Part shown: piece by piece, positions 47,971 to 56,275 of the stretch
How the letters are laid out: each line of letters begins with the position of its first letter
Position numbering within the stretch: position 1 is the first letter of the stretch
Assembly: GCA_027486845.1 (NCBI GenBank)
Contig: JAIXOL010000036.1
Span: 1-64,000 of the forward strand
DNA: 64,000 bases
Source: Cytophagaceae bacterium
Lineage (GTDB): Bacteria > Bacteroidota > Bacteroidia > Cytophagales > Spirosomataceae
Reading direction: 5' to 3'
Notes under the pieces: model-generated
What the model was told of the DNA's origin: nothing
The model's database searches: none
Seen by the model: only the letters and a program-made list of their open reading frames with translations
Position numbers and translations under genes: made by a program

Positions 47971-49758
47971 ATGTTTTACTCAAAACGAGATTTACAATTT
48001 CAGTTGTTTGAAGTGCTTGATAGTGAGTCACTTACAAAGTATGAATATTTTCAAGACCATAATCGTGAATCATTTGAGATGGTGCTTGAAGCTGCCGAAG
48101 GCATTGCTACCAAAATGATGCTTCCACTTTTAACTGAAATGGACAGAAAAGAGCCGCAGTTAGTTGATGGCAAAATCAGAATCCACGAAGGAATGAAGGC
48201 TATCATCAAGAAAATGGGTGAAGATGGTTGGGTAAATGCCGCTTTTCGCTACGACGAAGGTGGACAACAGTTGCCAATTACATTTTTGAACGCTGCTGGA
48301 TTTATTTTTCAAGCTGCCAATTATTCTTCGAGTATTTTTTCATTTATGAGTGGCGGTTCAGCTAATTTGATTCGCACTTTTGGTTCTCAAACATTGATTG
48401 ATACTTTTACGCCCAATATGTATTCTGGTAAATGGCAAGGCACAATGGCTTTGACCGAACCCGATGCCGGAAGTTCACTTTCTGATATTTCGACTTCAGC
48501 AGAAGCTACCGATGTGGAAGGTGTTTACAAGATAAAAGGACAGAAAATCTACATATCTGCGGGTGACCACGATGCTTGCGAAAATATCGTTCACTTGATG
48601 CTTGCCAAAATAAAAGGCGGGCCAATTGGAGCAAAAGGAATTTCACTTTTTGTTGTTCCTCAAAAACGTATCAAAAATGCAGAATTGATTGATAATGATG
48701 TAGTTACGGCTGGCATTTTTCATAAAATGGGTTATAAGGGAGCTCCTATTGCACATTTAAGCGTAGGTTCAAATGATGGAGCCGAAGGCTATTTAGTTGG
48801 TGAGCCGCACAAAGGTTTGAGTTATATGTTTCAGTTGATGAATGAGGCTCGCATAGGCGTAGGTATGAATGCAACGGCAATAGGTACGGCAGCATATTAT
48901 ACTTCGTTAGCTTATGCAAAAGAGCGTCCGCAAGGGCGAAGAATTTCTGAGAAAGACCCTGCCAAACCTCAAATTTCAATCATTCATCATGCTGATGTGA
49001 AGCGAATGTTGTTGTTTCAAAAATCAGTAGTGGAAGGTTCGCTTGCTTTGAACTTATACTGTAGTCAATTGTCTGATTTGATTCATGTGGAAGAAGGTGA
49101 AGCTAAAGAACGAGCAAATTTGTTGCTCGATTTGCTGACGCCAATAGCCAAATCATATCCTTCCGAAATGTGCTGCCTTTCGACGAGTGCGGCTGTACAG
49201 GTTTTGGGTGGTGCTGGTTATACAACTGATTTTACGGTCGAACAATTTTACCGAGAAGCTCGTATTCACCCAATTCATGAAGGTACAACGGCTATTCATG
49301 GTATAGATTTATTAGGCAGAAAAATCACGATTCATAACGGAAAATCAACTCAAATTTTCTTTGAAGAAGTAAATAAAACCATGGCAGAGGCTTCTAATCA
49401 AGCTTCTTTACAGCCTTTTGTGGAAAAATTACAGAGATCATTGAGTAAAGCTCAGCAAGCCACGGGCTATTTGCTCGGTTTGGCAGGAAAGGGTGAAACT
49501 GAAAAGTTCTTGGCCGATGCCACGCTTTATCTCGAAATGTTTGGCATCATTACGATTGCTTGGCAATGGCTTAATCAAGGAATTGTGGCTCAACAAAAAC
49601 TAAATGATGCTCACGAAGCCGACCAAAATTTTTATCAAGGAAAATTGGCTACGATGAGGTATTTTTATGAATATGAATTGGTGAAAGTAGATTCACTCGT
49701 AAAACGCCTTCAAAGCACAGATAATGTAACGATTGAAATGCAAAGTGATTGGTTTTGA
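47971..49758 (+). CDS. Acyl-CoA dehydrogenase (large, with C-terminal extension)
   Basis: The 595-residue FAD enzyme performs the first beta-oxidation step. Segments are GKWQGTMALTEPDAGSSLSDI (flavin site), KIYISAGDHDACENIVHL, MNEARIGVGMNATAIG and QVLGGAGYTTDFTVEQFYREARIHPIHEGTTAIHGIDLLGRK, containing the likely catalytic Glu region. About 120 further helical residues form a C-terminal extension found in the FadE-like long-chain group. In related bacteria it is often next to fadN and fadA; here those lie 28 kb away. Confidence 0.94.
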   Translation: MFYSKRDLQFQLFEVLDSESLTKYEYFQDHNRESFEMVLEAAEGIATKMMLPLLTEMDRKEPQLVDGKIRIHEGMKAIIKKMGEDGWVNAAFRYDEGGQQLPITFLNAAGFIFQAANYSSSIFSFMSGGSANLIRTFGSQTLIDTFTPNMYSGKWQGTMALTEPDAGSSLSDISTSAEATDVEGVYKIKGQKIYISAGDHDACENIVHLMLAKIKGGPIGAKGISLFVVPQKRIKNAELIDNDVVTAGIFHKMGYKGAPIAHLSVGSNDGAEGYLVGEPHKGLSYMFQLMNEARIGVGMNATAIGTAAYYTSLAYAKERPQGRRISEKDPAKPQISIIHHADVKRMLLFQKSVVEGSLALNLYCSQLSDLIHVEEGEAKERANLLLDLLTPIAKSYPSEMCCLSTSAAVQVLGGAGYTTDFTVEQFYREARIHPIHEGTTAIHGIDLLGRKITIHNGKSTQIFFEEVNKTMAEASNQASLQPFVEKLQRSLSKAQQATGYLLGLAGKGETEKFLADATLYLEMFGIITIAWQWLNQGIVAQQKLNDAHEADQNFYQGKLATMRYFYEYELVKVDSLVKRLQSTDNVTIEMQSDWF

Positions 49759-49790
49759 GATTAGCAGTAGCTGAGCGGAGTTAGCGATAA

Positions 49791-49821
49791 TTTGTGGCAC
49801 ACCTCGAAGGTATGCCACAAA
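49791..49821. terminator. TGTGGCACA-type hairpin terminator
   Basis: TTTGTGGCA and TGCCACAAA pair perfectly, with ACCT/AGGT inner pairing. It lies between the convergent acyl-CoA dehydrogenase and DoxX-like genes. Its TGTGGCAC core recurs at 50322-50365 and 61214-61262. Confidence 0.75.
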
Positions 49822-49831
49822 TATTTGTCCT

Positions 49832-50251
49832 TTACCCTACCAAAGTAAAGGTAAAAAGTCCAAAGGCTATCAATAAAAAATAACCTACCAATGAGGCTGC
49901 TCCTGCGTAATCTTTAGCGATACGTTGGCCTGTAAACAAACATAGAATAGAAAGCAACGAAAGCTCTAAGCCGAGAATTGCAAAGTCTTTTTGCCCTTCG
50001 ATGAAATAGAAAATTGCTCCGAAAAATGAAGCTAATCCTGCCAAAACTTCCAGAATTGTAATAATTACGAACAAAATTCCCGAAAAAGAATTAAAAAATG
50101 TTTTGGCAAATACATTCTGAATATAGCCTTTATTTCCTTTAAAATCAAAAACTTTATCGAAGCCTGATTGTAAGAAAAGTACACTCGAAAAAAGCGAAAT
50201 AAGCACCTGAATGATTTTTAATAAAGTATGGTCGAAAATGTGCATTGACAT
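49832..50251 (-). CDS. DoxX-like integral membrane protein
   Basis: The 139-residue protein has four predicted membrane helices, beginning MSMHIFDHTLLKIIQVLISLFSSVLFLQSGFDKVFDFKGN. This resembles the DoxX/DoxD group (first helix followed by SGFDKV). Function in this group is poorly known. An in-frame TTG at 50272 would extend it by seven polar residues; ATG at 50251 or 50245 is more likely. Confidence 0.65.
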   Translation of the reverse strand: MSMHIFDHTLLKIIQVLISLFSSVLFLQSGFDKVFDFKGNKGYIQNVFAKTFFNSFSGILFVIITILEVLAGLASFFGAIFYFIEGQKDFAILGLELSLLSILCLFTGQRIAKDYAGAASLVGYFLLIAFGLFTFTLVG

Positions 50252-50321
50252 TAATGGTTTAGTTTTGGACAAAGATAGAAATTCAGTGAATAAATATCAG
50301 TTTTCGATTAACAAAAAATAT

Positions 50322-50365
50322 AATGTGCCACACTTGTTCACAACGAAAATAAGGTGTGGCACATT
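50322..50365. repeat. Perfect 12-bp inverted repeat of the TGTGGCACA type
   Basis: AATGTGCCACAC and GTGTGGCACATT enclose a 20-base loop. It follows the outer-membrane protein gene by 14 bases on the minus strand and could act as its terminator. Confidence 0.8.
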
Positions 50366-50379
50366 TGGCTTTAAAGATT

Positions 50380-51090
50380 TTACAAACGAATCCCAAATGA
50401 AATGGCATTGCCATTGATTGGGTTATTATCTTTGAAAAGTGGTGTGGCCTCGTAGCGAGCAAAAACGGCAAAACCTTTACGACCTAATTCTGCGGCAAAT
50501 CCATAGTGGAATTTATTGAGGTTATAAGCACTTTTGAAGTGTTCTTTTGCTCCAGTTTCTTCTTTGGTTTTTACGTAGCTACCTATTCTCATACCACCAT
50601 AAGCACCTACTCCAAGTCTCCATTTGCTTTCTTTAAAGCCAAACTGTAACATCAACGGAACATTGAAACTCGATACCACAAATTTCGATTTATCAAGATT
50701 TTCTTTTACATCTATAAAACCTGCTCCATTGGTGGTATTTTCTAAGCGAATTTTCTCTTTCATCATATAATTATTCCAAGCAAACTCGAAGCCCGTTCCG
50801 AAAGCAACATCTACATGATTACCAGTAATTAGGCGATGGTTTTTCTTCCAGTTTAAGGCTAAGTATCTCGAACGTTCATTGTTAAGCTCAGGTAAATTCT
50901 TTGATTTATAGGTGTTTAGACCAACATACAGACCAAAGTCTTCGTGAGAAAACATATTGTGTTTCTTTGGTGAATAATGCGATGATTGTTTGTATTCTCT
51001 TGAATCGTCATCTTTATATTGGGCAAATGCACCCAAATTTACAGTAAAAGCCATAGCTAAAACAGCGATTGTTTTTACAAGCATTTTCAT
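50380..51090 (-). CDS. Predicted outer-membrane beta-barrel protein
   Basis: The 236-residue exported protein has a signal peptide (VLAMAFTVNLGAFAQ), a short charged linker, then alternating strands (FGLYVGLNTYKSK, VDVAFGTGFEFAWNNYMM, FNVPLMLQFGFKESKWRLGVGAYGGMRIGSYV). It ends in an aromatic-type strand, NAISFGIRL. This fits a small porin-like or PorT-like barrel of eight to ten strands. No specific function is evident. Single gene with a terminator-like repeat downstream. Confidence 0.75.
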   Translation of the reverse strand: MKMLVKTIAVLAMAFTVNLGAFAQYKDDDSREYKQSSHYSPKKHNMFSHEDFGLYVGLNTYKSKNLPELNNERSRYLALNWKKNHRLITGNHVDVAFGTGFEFAWNNYMMKEKIRLENTTNGAGFIDVKENLDKSKFVVSSFNVPLMLQFGFKESKWRLGVGAYGGMRIGSYVKTKEETGAKEHFKSAYNLNKFHYGFAAELGRKGFAVFARYEATPLFKDNNPINGNAISFGIRL

Positions 51091-51324
51091 GATTTAATAA
51101 ATTTAATGTGAGTGATTGAGACTTTACAGTGATAGAAATATGGATTTCTATCGGCTATATTTGTAAAACCTCTGCAGTAGTTTTTGAAAATTTGCTTTTC
51201 GTAATGAAGATGCAGAAAATAGGAGAGAGGGTTGCAGAGAAAAATGAAAAATCTAATAATCAAGCTGAAAATAAAATTTAAGTGCTTGATTATCAGATTT
51301 ATACCAATGAGGAATATTTTTATT

Positions 51325-52341
51325 TTAGATAAAATTAACCTCGGCCGAAAGTTGAATGCCAAATTTCTCTTTTACCGAAGCTTGTATTTTTTGTGATAAT
51401 TCTTTAATTTCTTGACCTTTGCCTCCGCCATAATTGACCAAAACCAAAGCTTGTTTGGCATGTACGCCTATATTACCAAAACGTTGACCTTTCCAACCTG
51501 CTTGCTCAATAAGCCAACCAGCAGGAACTTTCGTCGTGGTTTCGCTAACTGGGTAAGCTGGAATCGTTGGAAATTGTGCTTTCAGAGCCTCAAATTGTGT
51601 ATTTGGAATTTCTGGATTTTTGAAGAAGCTTCCCGCATTTCCGATTTCGGCAGGATTTGGTAATTTGCTTTGGCGAATATGTATCACGGCATCGCTGATG
51701 GATTTGATGCTCATTTCTGAAATATTCATTTCGGCCAAAGTATCTTTAATTGCACCGTATTCTATGTGGAAAGTGGGCTTTTTATTCAATTTAAATGTTA
51801 CATTCAAAATGATATATTTGCCTTTAGCTTCGTGTTTAAAAATGCTTTCTCGATAACCAAAATTACACATGGCTTTATCAAAAGTTTTGATTTCGCCAGT
51901 TGCTATTTCGAGGGCTTGCAATTCCTCAAAAACCTCTTTTATTTCTATACCATAGGCTCCAATATTTTGCATAGGAGCCGCACCAACCGTTCCTGGAATT
52001 AGCGAGAGATTTTCCATTCCTGCATAATTTTGGTTGACACATTGCATCACTAAATCATGCCAAACAAGGCCAGCTCCTGCTTTTATCCAAATATTATCTT
52101 CGTTTTCGTTTACAACTTCAAATCCTTTGATAGCTATTTTTATAACCAATCCATCAAAATCTTTTGTGAGAAGCATATTGCTCCCCCCGCCCAAAATCAA
52201 ACGTTCAGTTGATTGATAATCAGGGCTTTGTAATATTTCTTGAAGTTGCTCAAGGCTTGAAATTTCGATAAAATATTTGGCGGTTGCTTCGATTCCGAAG
52301 GTATTAAAAGGCTTTAGCTGTACGTCTTTTTGAACAATCAT
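51325..52341 (-). CDS. murB: UDP-N-acetylmuramate dehydrogenase
   Basis: The 338-residue FAD enzyme reduces UDP-GlcNAc-enolpyruvate to UDP-MurNAc in peptidoglycan synthesis. Marks are LKPFNTFGIEATA at the start, the FAD site LILGGGSNMLL, SLIPGTVGAAPMQNIGAYGIEI, the active-site Arg in NFGYRESIFK, and the Ser in NAGSFFKNPEI. It is type I by length. The region 51091-51324 downstream holds only AT-rich sequence. Confidence 0.95.
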   Translation of the reverse strand: MIVQKDVQLKPFNTFGIEATAKYFIEISSLEQLQEILQSPDYQSTERLILGGGSNMLLTKDFDGLVIKIAIKGFEVVNENEDNIWIKAGAGLVWHDLVMQCVNQNYAGMENLSLIPGTVGAAPMQNIGAYGIEIKEVFEELQALEIATGEIKTFDKAMCNFGYRESIFKHEAKGKYIILNVTFKLNKKPTFHIEYGAIKDTLAEMNISEMSIKSISDAVIHIRQSKLPNPAEIGNAGSFFKNPEIPNTQFEALKAQFPTIPAYPVSETTTKVPAGWLIEQAGWKGQRFGNIGVHAKQALVLVNYGGGKGQEIKELSQKIQASVKEKFGIQLSAEVNFI

Positions 52342-52538
52342 TGTGTAATAAGAAAGAAAGAGGTTTGTTAGAAAAACTCGTCAAAGTTAGCGATTTTTGT
52401 AAAATCTTGACGAGATATGTGCTATTGTACAATTAAGAATCATGAATGTAGAATGTAGAATGTTGATTATCAATGTATTAATCAATTTTGATTCGACAAA
52501 AAAACAATATCTCTACTGAAATACTAAACAATAAATCA

Positions 52539-53510
52539 ATGTCGAATGTGAAACATAATTTTTTAAAGATACTCCTATTTTTAAGCATTTTCCTCATACT
52601 TGCGTGCGGGCGAACGATTATTGATGATACTATTCCCTCTTTAACGCCGCCTGCTCTTACATCAATAGATATTTTACCCAATAATAAGGTGAAAATAAAT
52701 TGGTATTTTGATGAATATCAAGAACCGATTGTAACGGGTTTTCGTATCGAACGCTCCGAAAATAATGGTAAATTCCAAGTACTTTCTGTTGATATTACGC
52801 CAAATCAACGTTCGATTGAATTGGCCGAGCCTTTTCGTAGTGGAAAAGTCTCGTTTAGGCTTTTATGCAAAACCATTAAAGATACAGTTGCATCAGCGGT
52901 TGTAAGTTATTTTGCACAAGCAGTGCCGAACAATGCTTTTTGTTCGTCAATTTCGGCAACTTTGCTGCAAGGTATCGATAAGCCAAATGTTTATTTATCA
53001 TGGAAATTGGCGGCAAATTCGGTCAATTATGCAGGAAATTATGTTGTTCAACGCTCGGTTAATAAAGCACCCTTTCAGACAATTGCCACAACTCGGAATC
53101 TATATTTTTTAGATACAAATACTGAAGTAGGTCTAAATTACAATTATATCGTTCGACTGGCGACCAATAATTGTCCTTCCAATGAAATACCAATTACAGT
53201 AAATAACCAATCGTTGGGGCTTTGTCCACAAAATTTTAAACTTAATTTTATTTCAAGAAGAGATAAAAAATCGGTTCTGCTGAACTGGGATGCTCAGTTG
53301 GCCGATTTTGCAACTTTTTATGTTTTCAGAAAAGCATCTGAGTCAGGGGTTGTCGAAAAATTAACTCCTGCGGGAATCCGAACAACAGTTTTTGAAGATA
53401 AGACGGAATTAAAGGCAAAAACTACCTATTTCTATAAAATCAACACGCAAATCGACTCTCAGCCACCGATTAATTGTGAAACTTCGGAGCTTGAAATTAA
53501 AAATTATTAA
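52539..53510 (+). CDS. Fibronectin type III-like lipoprotein
   Basis: The 323-residue protein has a lipoprotein signal (ILLFLSIFLILACGR), then three beta-rich repeats of the fibronectin type III kind: INWYFDEYQEPIVTGFRIERS, LSWKLAANSVNYAGNYVVQRS and LNWDAQLADFATFYVFRKA. Each is followed by a Tyr-rich strand (NYNYIVRLATNN, TTYFYKINTQ). It is probably attached to a membrane facing the periplasm or outside and serves in binding rather than catalysis. The start at 52539 is preferred over an upstream TTG. It is followed by a candidate small RNA. Confidence 0.75.
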   Translation: MSNVKHNFLKILLFLSIFLILACGRTIIDDTIPSLTPPALTSIDILPNNKVKINWYFDEYQEPIVTGFRIERSENNGKFQVLSVDITPNQRSIELAEPFRSGKVSFRLLCKTIKDTVASAVVSYFAQAVPNNAFCSSISATLLQGIDKPNVYLSWKLAANSVNYAGNYVVQRSVNKAPFQTIATTRNLYFLDTNTEVGLNYNYIVRLATNNCPSNEIPITVNNQSLGLCPQNFKLNFISRRDKKSVLLNWDAQLADFATFYVFRKASESGVVEKLTPAGIRTTVFEDKTELKAKTTYFYKINTQIDSQPPINCETSELEIKNY

Positions 53511-53573
53511 TTTTTTTTAATAATGCTTTAGAGTATTATATTTTTTCTCAAAAATGTACTATATTTGTATTAC

Positions 53574-53704
53574 CCTATTCAACCTAACTCTTTTTTTTCT
53601 TCTGCAACTTATTCAACCTAAGCTATTTTGAAATATTTATATTATTTTAAATAGATGATGTTGAAATAAAAAGGCGATAAATTTCGATTTGTTGCCTTTT
53701 TTGT
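53574..53704 (+). ncRNA. Candidate small RNA in a 465-base intergenic gap
   Basis: TATATTTG at 53560-53567 matches the -7 element and would start a transcript near 53574. A strong hairpin with a T tail ends it near 53704, giving about 130 bases with no open frame. Near the 5' end the sequence ATTCAACCTAA occurs twice (about 53576 and 53611) around a pyrimidine-rich stretch. No known RNA family is recognised. The rest of the gap 53511-53975 holds a degraded repeat (53768-53808) and the fabV terminator. Confidence 0.45.
53668..53701 (+). terminator. Terminator of the candidate small RNA
   Basis: AAAAAGGC and GCCTTTTT pair, and the inside (ATAAAT with ATTTGT through one G-U pair) extends the stem; a T-run follows. 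Confidence 0.75.
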
Positions 53705-53767
53705 GTTTTACATCCAATCAAGTTTTCAAAAACGGCTTAATACATTGAAAATGAATTATACTCAAAA

Positions 53768-53808
53768 GGTACAGAGTTGTAAAGGTTTAGAGGCGACCGT
53801 CGCTCGGT
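53768..53808. repeat. Degraded repeat and dispersed GC-rich repeat, copy 2
   Basis: GGTACAGAG and AAAGGTTTAGAGG recall the GGCACAGAG repeats at 26.6 kb. Directly after lies GCGACCGTCGCTCGGT (53793-53808), the reverse complement (15 of 16) of the repeat at 30997-31012. Confidence 0.55.
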
Positions 53809-53855
53809 GCAAAGTCCTGATAGTGAGATAATTAAATATTTGTTTGTTTGTATAA

Positions 53856-53911
53856 ATCAATAAACACACAAAAGGCGAAGATTTCTCTTCGCCTTTTGTG
53901 TGTTTATTGAT
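53856..53911. terminator. Very strong terminator with perfect 26-bp stem
   Basis: The arms 53856-53881 and 53886-53911 (core AAAAGGCGAAGA / TCTTCGCCTTTT) are exact reverse complements around TTTC. It follows the fabV stop on the minus strand. Confidence 0.9.
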
Positions 53912-53975
53912 GAATGATAATCAAGGTTTTGACTAAAAATATTTTGAAGACTATTTACTGCTGACTGGCGTATTT

Positions 53976-55166
53976 TCAAACTAAGCCATTAATTTCAACT
54001 ACTTCGTTTACATCTGCTTGATAATCAACACCTTCAAAGCCAAAACCAAATAGATTTAGGAAATCTGATTTGTAGCCATTCAAGTCGCCGATTGCAGGAA
54101 GTGTTTCTGTGGTTGCTTGTTCCCATAATTCAGCAACTTTTGCCTGAATATCTTCAGCCATTTCTAAATCATCAATTCTGATTCTACCTTTTTCGTCAGT
54201 CGGGATTGCTTGATTTGTATAGAGATGTTCCTTAAATAAGCGATTAATTTGCTCGATACAACCTTCGTGAACGCCTTTTTCTTTCATTTTTTTGTACAAC
54301 AATGAAATATATAAAGGAATTACAGGAATTGCTGAGCTCGCTTGTGTAACCAATGCTTTATTAACCGATACATAAGCTTTTCCACCGATATTGTTTAATT
54401 TATCAGTAATCTTAAACGCCGTAGCTTCCAAATGATCTTTTGCACGACCAATTGTTCCTTTGCGATAAACAGCTTCTGTCAACGACGGCCCAATATATGA
54501 ATAAGCAATTGTGAGAGCGTTATCCGATAATGCGTTGGCCTCTGTTAGGGCATCAATCCACATTTCCCAGTCTTCGCCACCCATTACGGCTACAGTGTTT
54601 TCAATGTCCTCGTCAGTGCACGGTGCAATCGTAATATCAGTAACATTTCCTGTGTGGAAATCAACGGTTTTGTTCGTAAAAGCATTTCCAATTGGCTTCA
54701 AAACTGAACGATGCAACACACCTGTTACTGGATTTGTGCGTACTGGCGAAGCCAAACTATATATTACCAAATCAACTTTGCCTAAATCAGCTTTAATTAA
54801 TTCGATTGTTTTATTTTTTATTTCTGTAGAAAAGGCATCACCATTGATACTTTTGGCATAAAGACCCGATTTTTCAGCTTCCTTCTGAAAAGCTGCACTA
54901 TTATACCAGCCTGGTGAGGCAGTTTTGCCTGGTGCAGGAGCTTTTTCAAAAAAAACACCTATCGTAGCGGCATTCGAGCCAAATGCACTCGTAATTCTTG
55001 AGGCAAGACCAAATCCTGTAGAAGCACCGATAACTAAGACTTTCTTTGGGCCATCAATTTGTCCGATTGATTTGGTAATTTCAATTTGGTTTAAGATGTT
55101 TTTTTCGCATCCTTTCGGGTGGGAAGTCAAACATATAAATCCTCTCATTCTTGGTTCTATAATCAT
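53976..55166 (-). CDS. fabV: FabV-type enoyl-[ACP]/trans-2-enoyl-CoA reductase
   Basis: The 396-residue reductase starts MIIEPRMRGFICLTSHPKGCEKNI and has an NADH-binding site (VLVIGASTGFGLASRI). The active-site region is AYSYIGPSLTEAVYRKGTIGRAKDHLE, with Tyr and Lys, and the long C-terminus is typical of FabV/TER. It completes each round of fatty-acid elongation and is less sensitive to triclosan than FabI. The ATG at 55166 fits the family; an in-frame ATG 21 codons upstream would add a basic extension. The ArgF' gene ends 66 bases upstream on the same strand. Confidence 0.94.
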   Translation of the reverse strand: MIIEPRMRGFICLTSHPKGCEKNILNQIEITKSIGQIDGPKKVLVIGASTGFGLASRITSAFGSNAATIGVFFEKAPAPGKTASPGWYNSAAFQKEAEKSGLYAKSINGDAFSTEIKNKTIELIKADLGKVDLVIYSLASPVRTNPVTGVLHRSVLKPIGNAFTNKTVDFHTGNVTDITIAPCTDEDIENTVAVMGGEDWEMWIDALTEANALSDNALTIAYSYIGPSLTEAVYRKGTIGRAKDHLEATAFKITDKLNNIGGKAYVSVNKALVTQASSAIPVIPLYISLLYKKMKEKGVHEGCIEQINRLFKEHLYTNQAIPTDEKGRIRIDDLEMAEDIQAKVAELWEQATTETLPAIGDLNGYKSDFLNLFGFGFEGVDYQADVNEVVEINGLV

Positions 55167-55232
55167 AATTTTATTTTTCTTATAACGTTTAAAGGTACGA
55201 AGTTTTCTTGTATTTTTTGCATTTATCAACTT

Positions 55233-56186
55233 TTACAACCCTTTCATTTCAACTAAAATACTCTTCAAAACCGCTTGTGCTGACCATTCACGGTTGGCGG
55301 CTTGTTGAACCACAACTGATTGATTATCAAGCACTTCATCGCTCACTTTTAGGTTTCTACGAACTGGCAAGCAGTGCATAAAAAGTCCATTATTTGTTAA
55401 ATCCATTTTCTCTTTTGTAATCATCCAAGAAGAGTCTTTCGAAAGTACTTGGCCGTAATTTGTATAAGATGACCAGTTTTTGCCATATACAAAATCTGCA
55501 CCTTTGAGGGCTTCGTTTTGGTCGTAGATTACTTTGGCATTACCAACTATTTCGGGAGCTAAATCGTAGCCTTCTGGATGAGTAATTACGAATTCATAAT
55601 CGGTTTTGTTAACCCATTCTGAAAACGAATTGGCAACGGCCTGTGGCAAAGATTTGAAGTGTGGCAACCAAGTAAGCACCACTTTCGGACGATCAACTTT
55701 CTTTGTCTCTTCGATAGTTATCAAATCAGCCAAAGATTGACAAGGATGACGAGTTGCCGATTCTAAATTGACGATTGGAACACCGGCATACTGCCGAAAT
55801 TTTTCCATAACTATCTCTCTATAATCAGCGTCACGGTCTTTCAATTCAGCAAATGCACGTACTGCAATAATATCGCAGTAGCTTCCAATTACGGCAGCGG
55901 CTTCTTTTACGTGTTCGGCTTTATCACCGTTCATGATTATGCCATCTTCCATTTCAAGTTGCCAACTATCTTGACCGACGTTCATCATTAAGACATTCAT
56001 TCCTAGATTTTCGGCAGCTTTTTGTGTGCTTAGACGTGTACGAAGACTTTGATTGAAAAAAAGTAAACCAATGGTTTTGTTTTTTCCGAGTGATTGATCA
56101 GCGAAACGATTTGCTTTTTGTCTGATACCTTCTTGTACTAATTCTTGCACGTTATCAACATCGTGCAGAGAGATAAAATGTTTCAT
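55233..56186 (-). CDS. argF': N-acetyl/N-succinyl-ornithine carbamoyltransferase (ArgF')
   Basis: The 317-residue transcarbamylase has the carbamoyl-phosphate site FFNQSLRTRLSTQKAA, NLESATRHPCQSLADLITI and the late motif MHCLPVRRNLKVSD. Its sequence matches the Bacteroidota ArgF' branch, which acts on an acylated ornithine in arginine synthesis rather than on free ornithine. The loop reported to set succinyl versus acetyl specificity reads MNGDKAEHVKEA here; by my recollection B. fragilis has Pro where Ala lies. The preferred acyl group is therefore open. Confidence 0.88.
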   Translation of the reverse strand: MKHFISLHDVDNVQELVQEGIRQKANRFADQSLGKNKTIGLLFFNQSLRTRLSTQKAAENLGMNVLMMNVGQDSWQLEMEDGIIMNGDKAEHVKEAAAVIGSYCDIIAVRAFAELKDRDADYREIVMEKFRQYAGVPIVNLESATRHPCQSLADLITIEETKKVDRPKVVLTWLPHFKSLPQAVANSFSEWVNKTDYEFVITHPEGYDLAPEIVGNAKVIYDQNEALKGADFVYGKNWSSYTNYGQVLSKDSSWMITKEKMDLTNNGLFMHCLPVRRNLKVSDEVLDNQSVVVQQAANREWSAQAVLKSILVEMKGL

Positions 56187-56275
56187 TTTTCTTCGGATTT
56201 CTAAAAATGCACAGTTTTATGGGTAATATTTACACTTTAACTGGCTGTTAATCAAACAACTATATAACTATTAAA

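Noticed and set aside
51087-51362. Minus-strand 91-codon frame between murB and the outer-membrane protein
   Set aside because: Strongly Phe/Ile-rich, overlaps the murB end, no motif; typical of AT-rich spacer translation.
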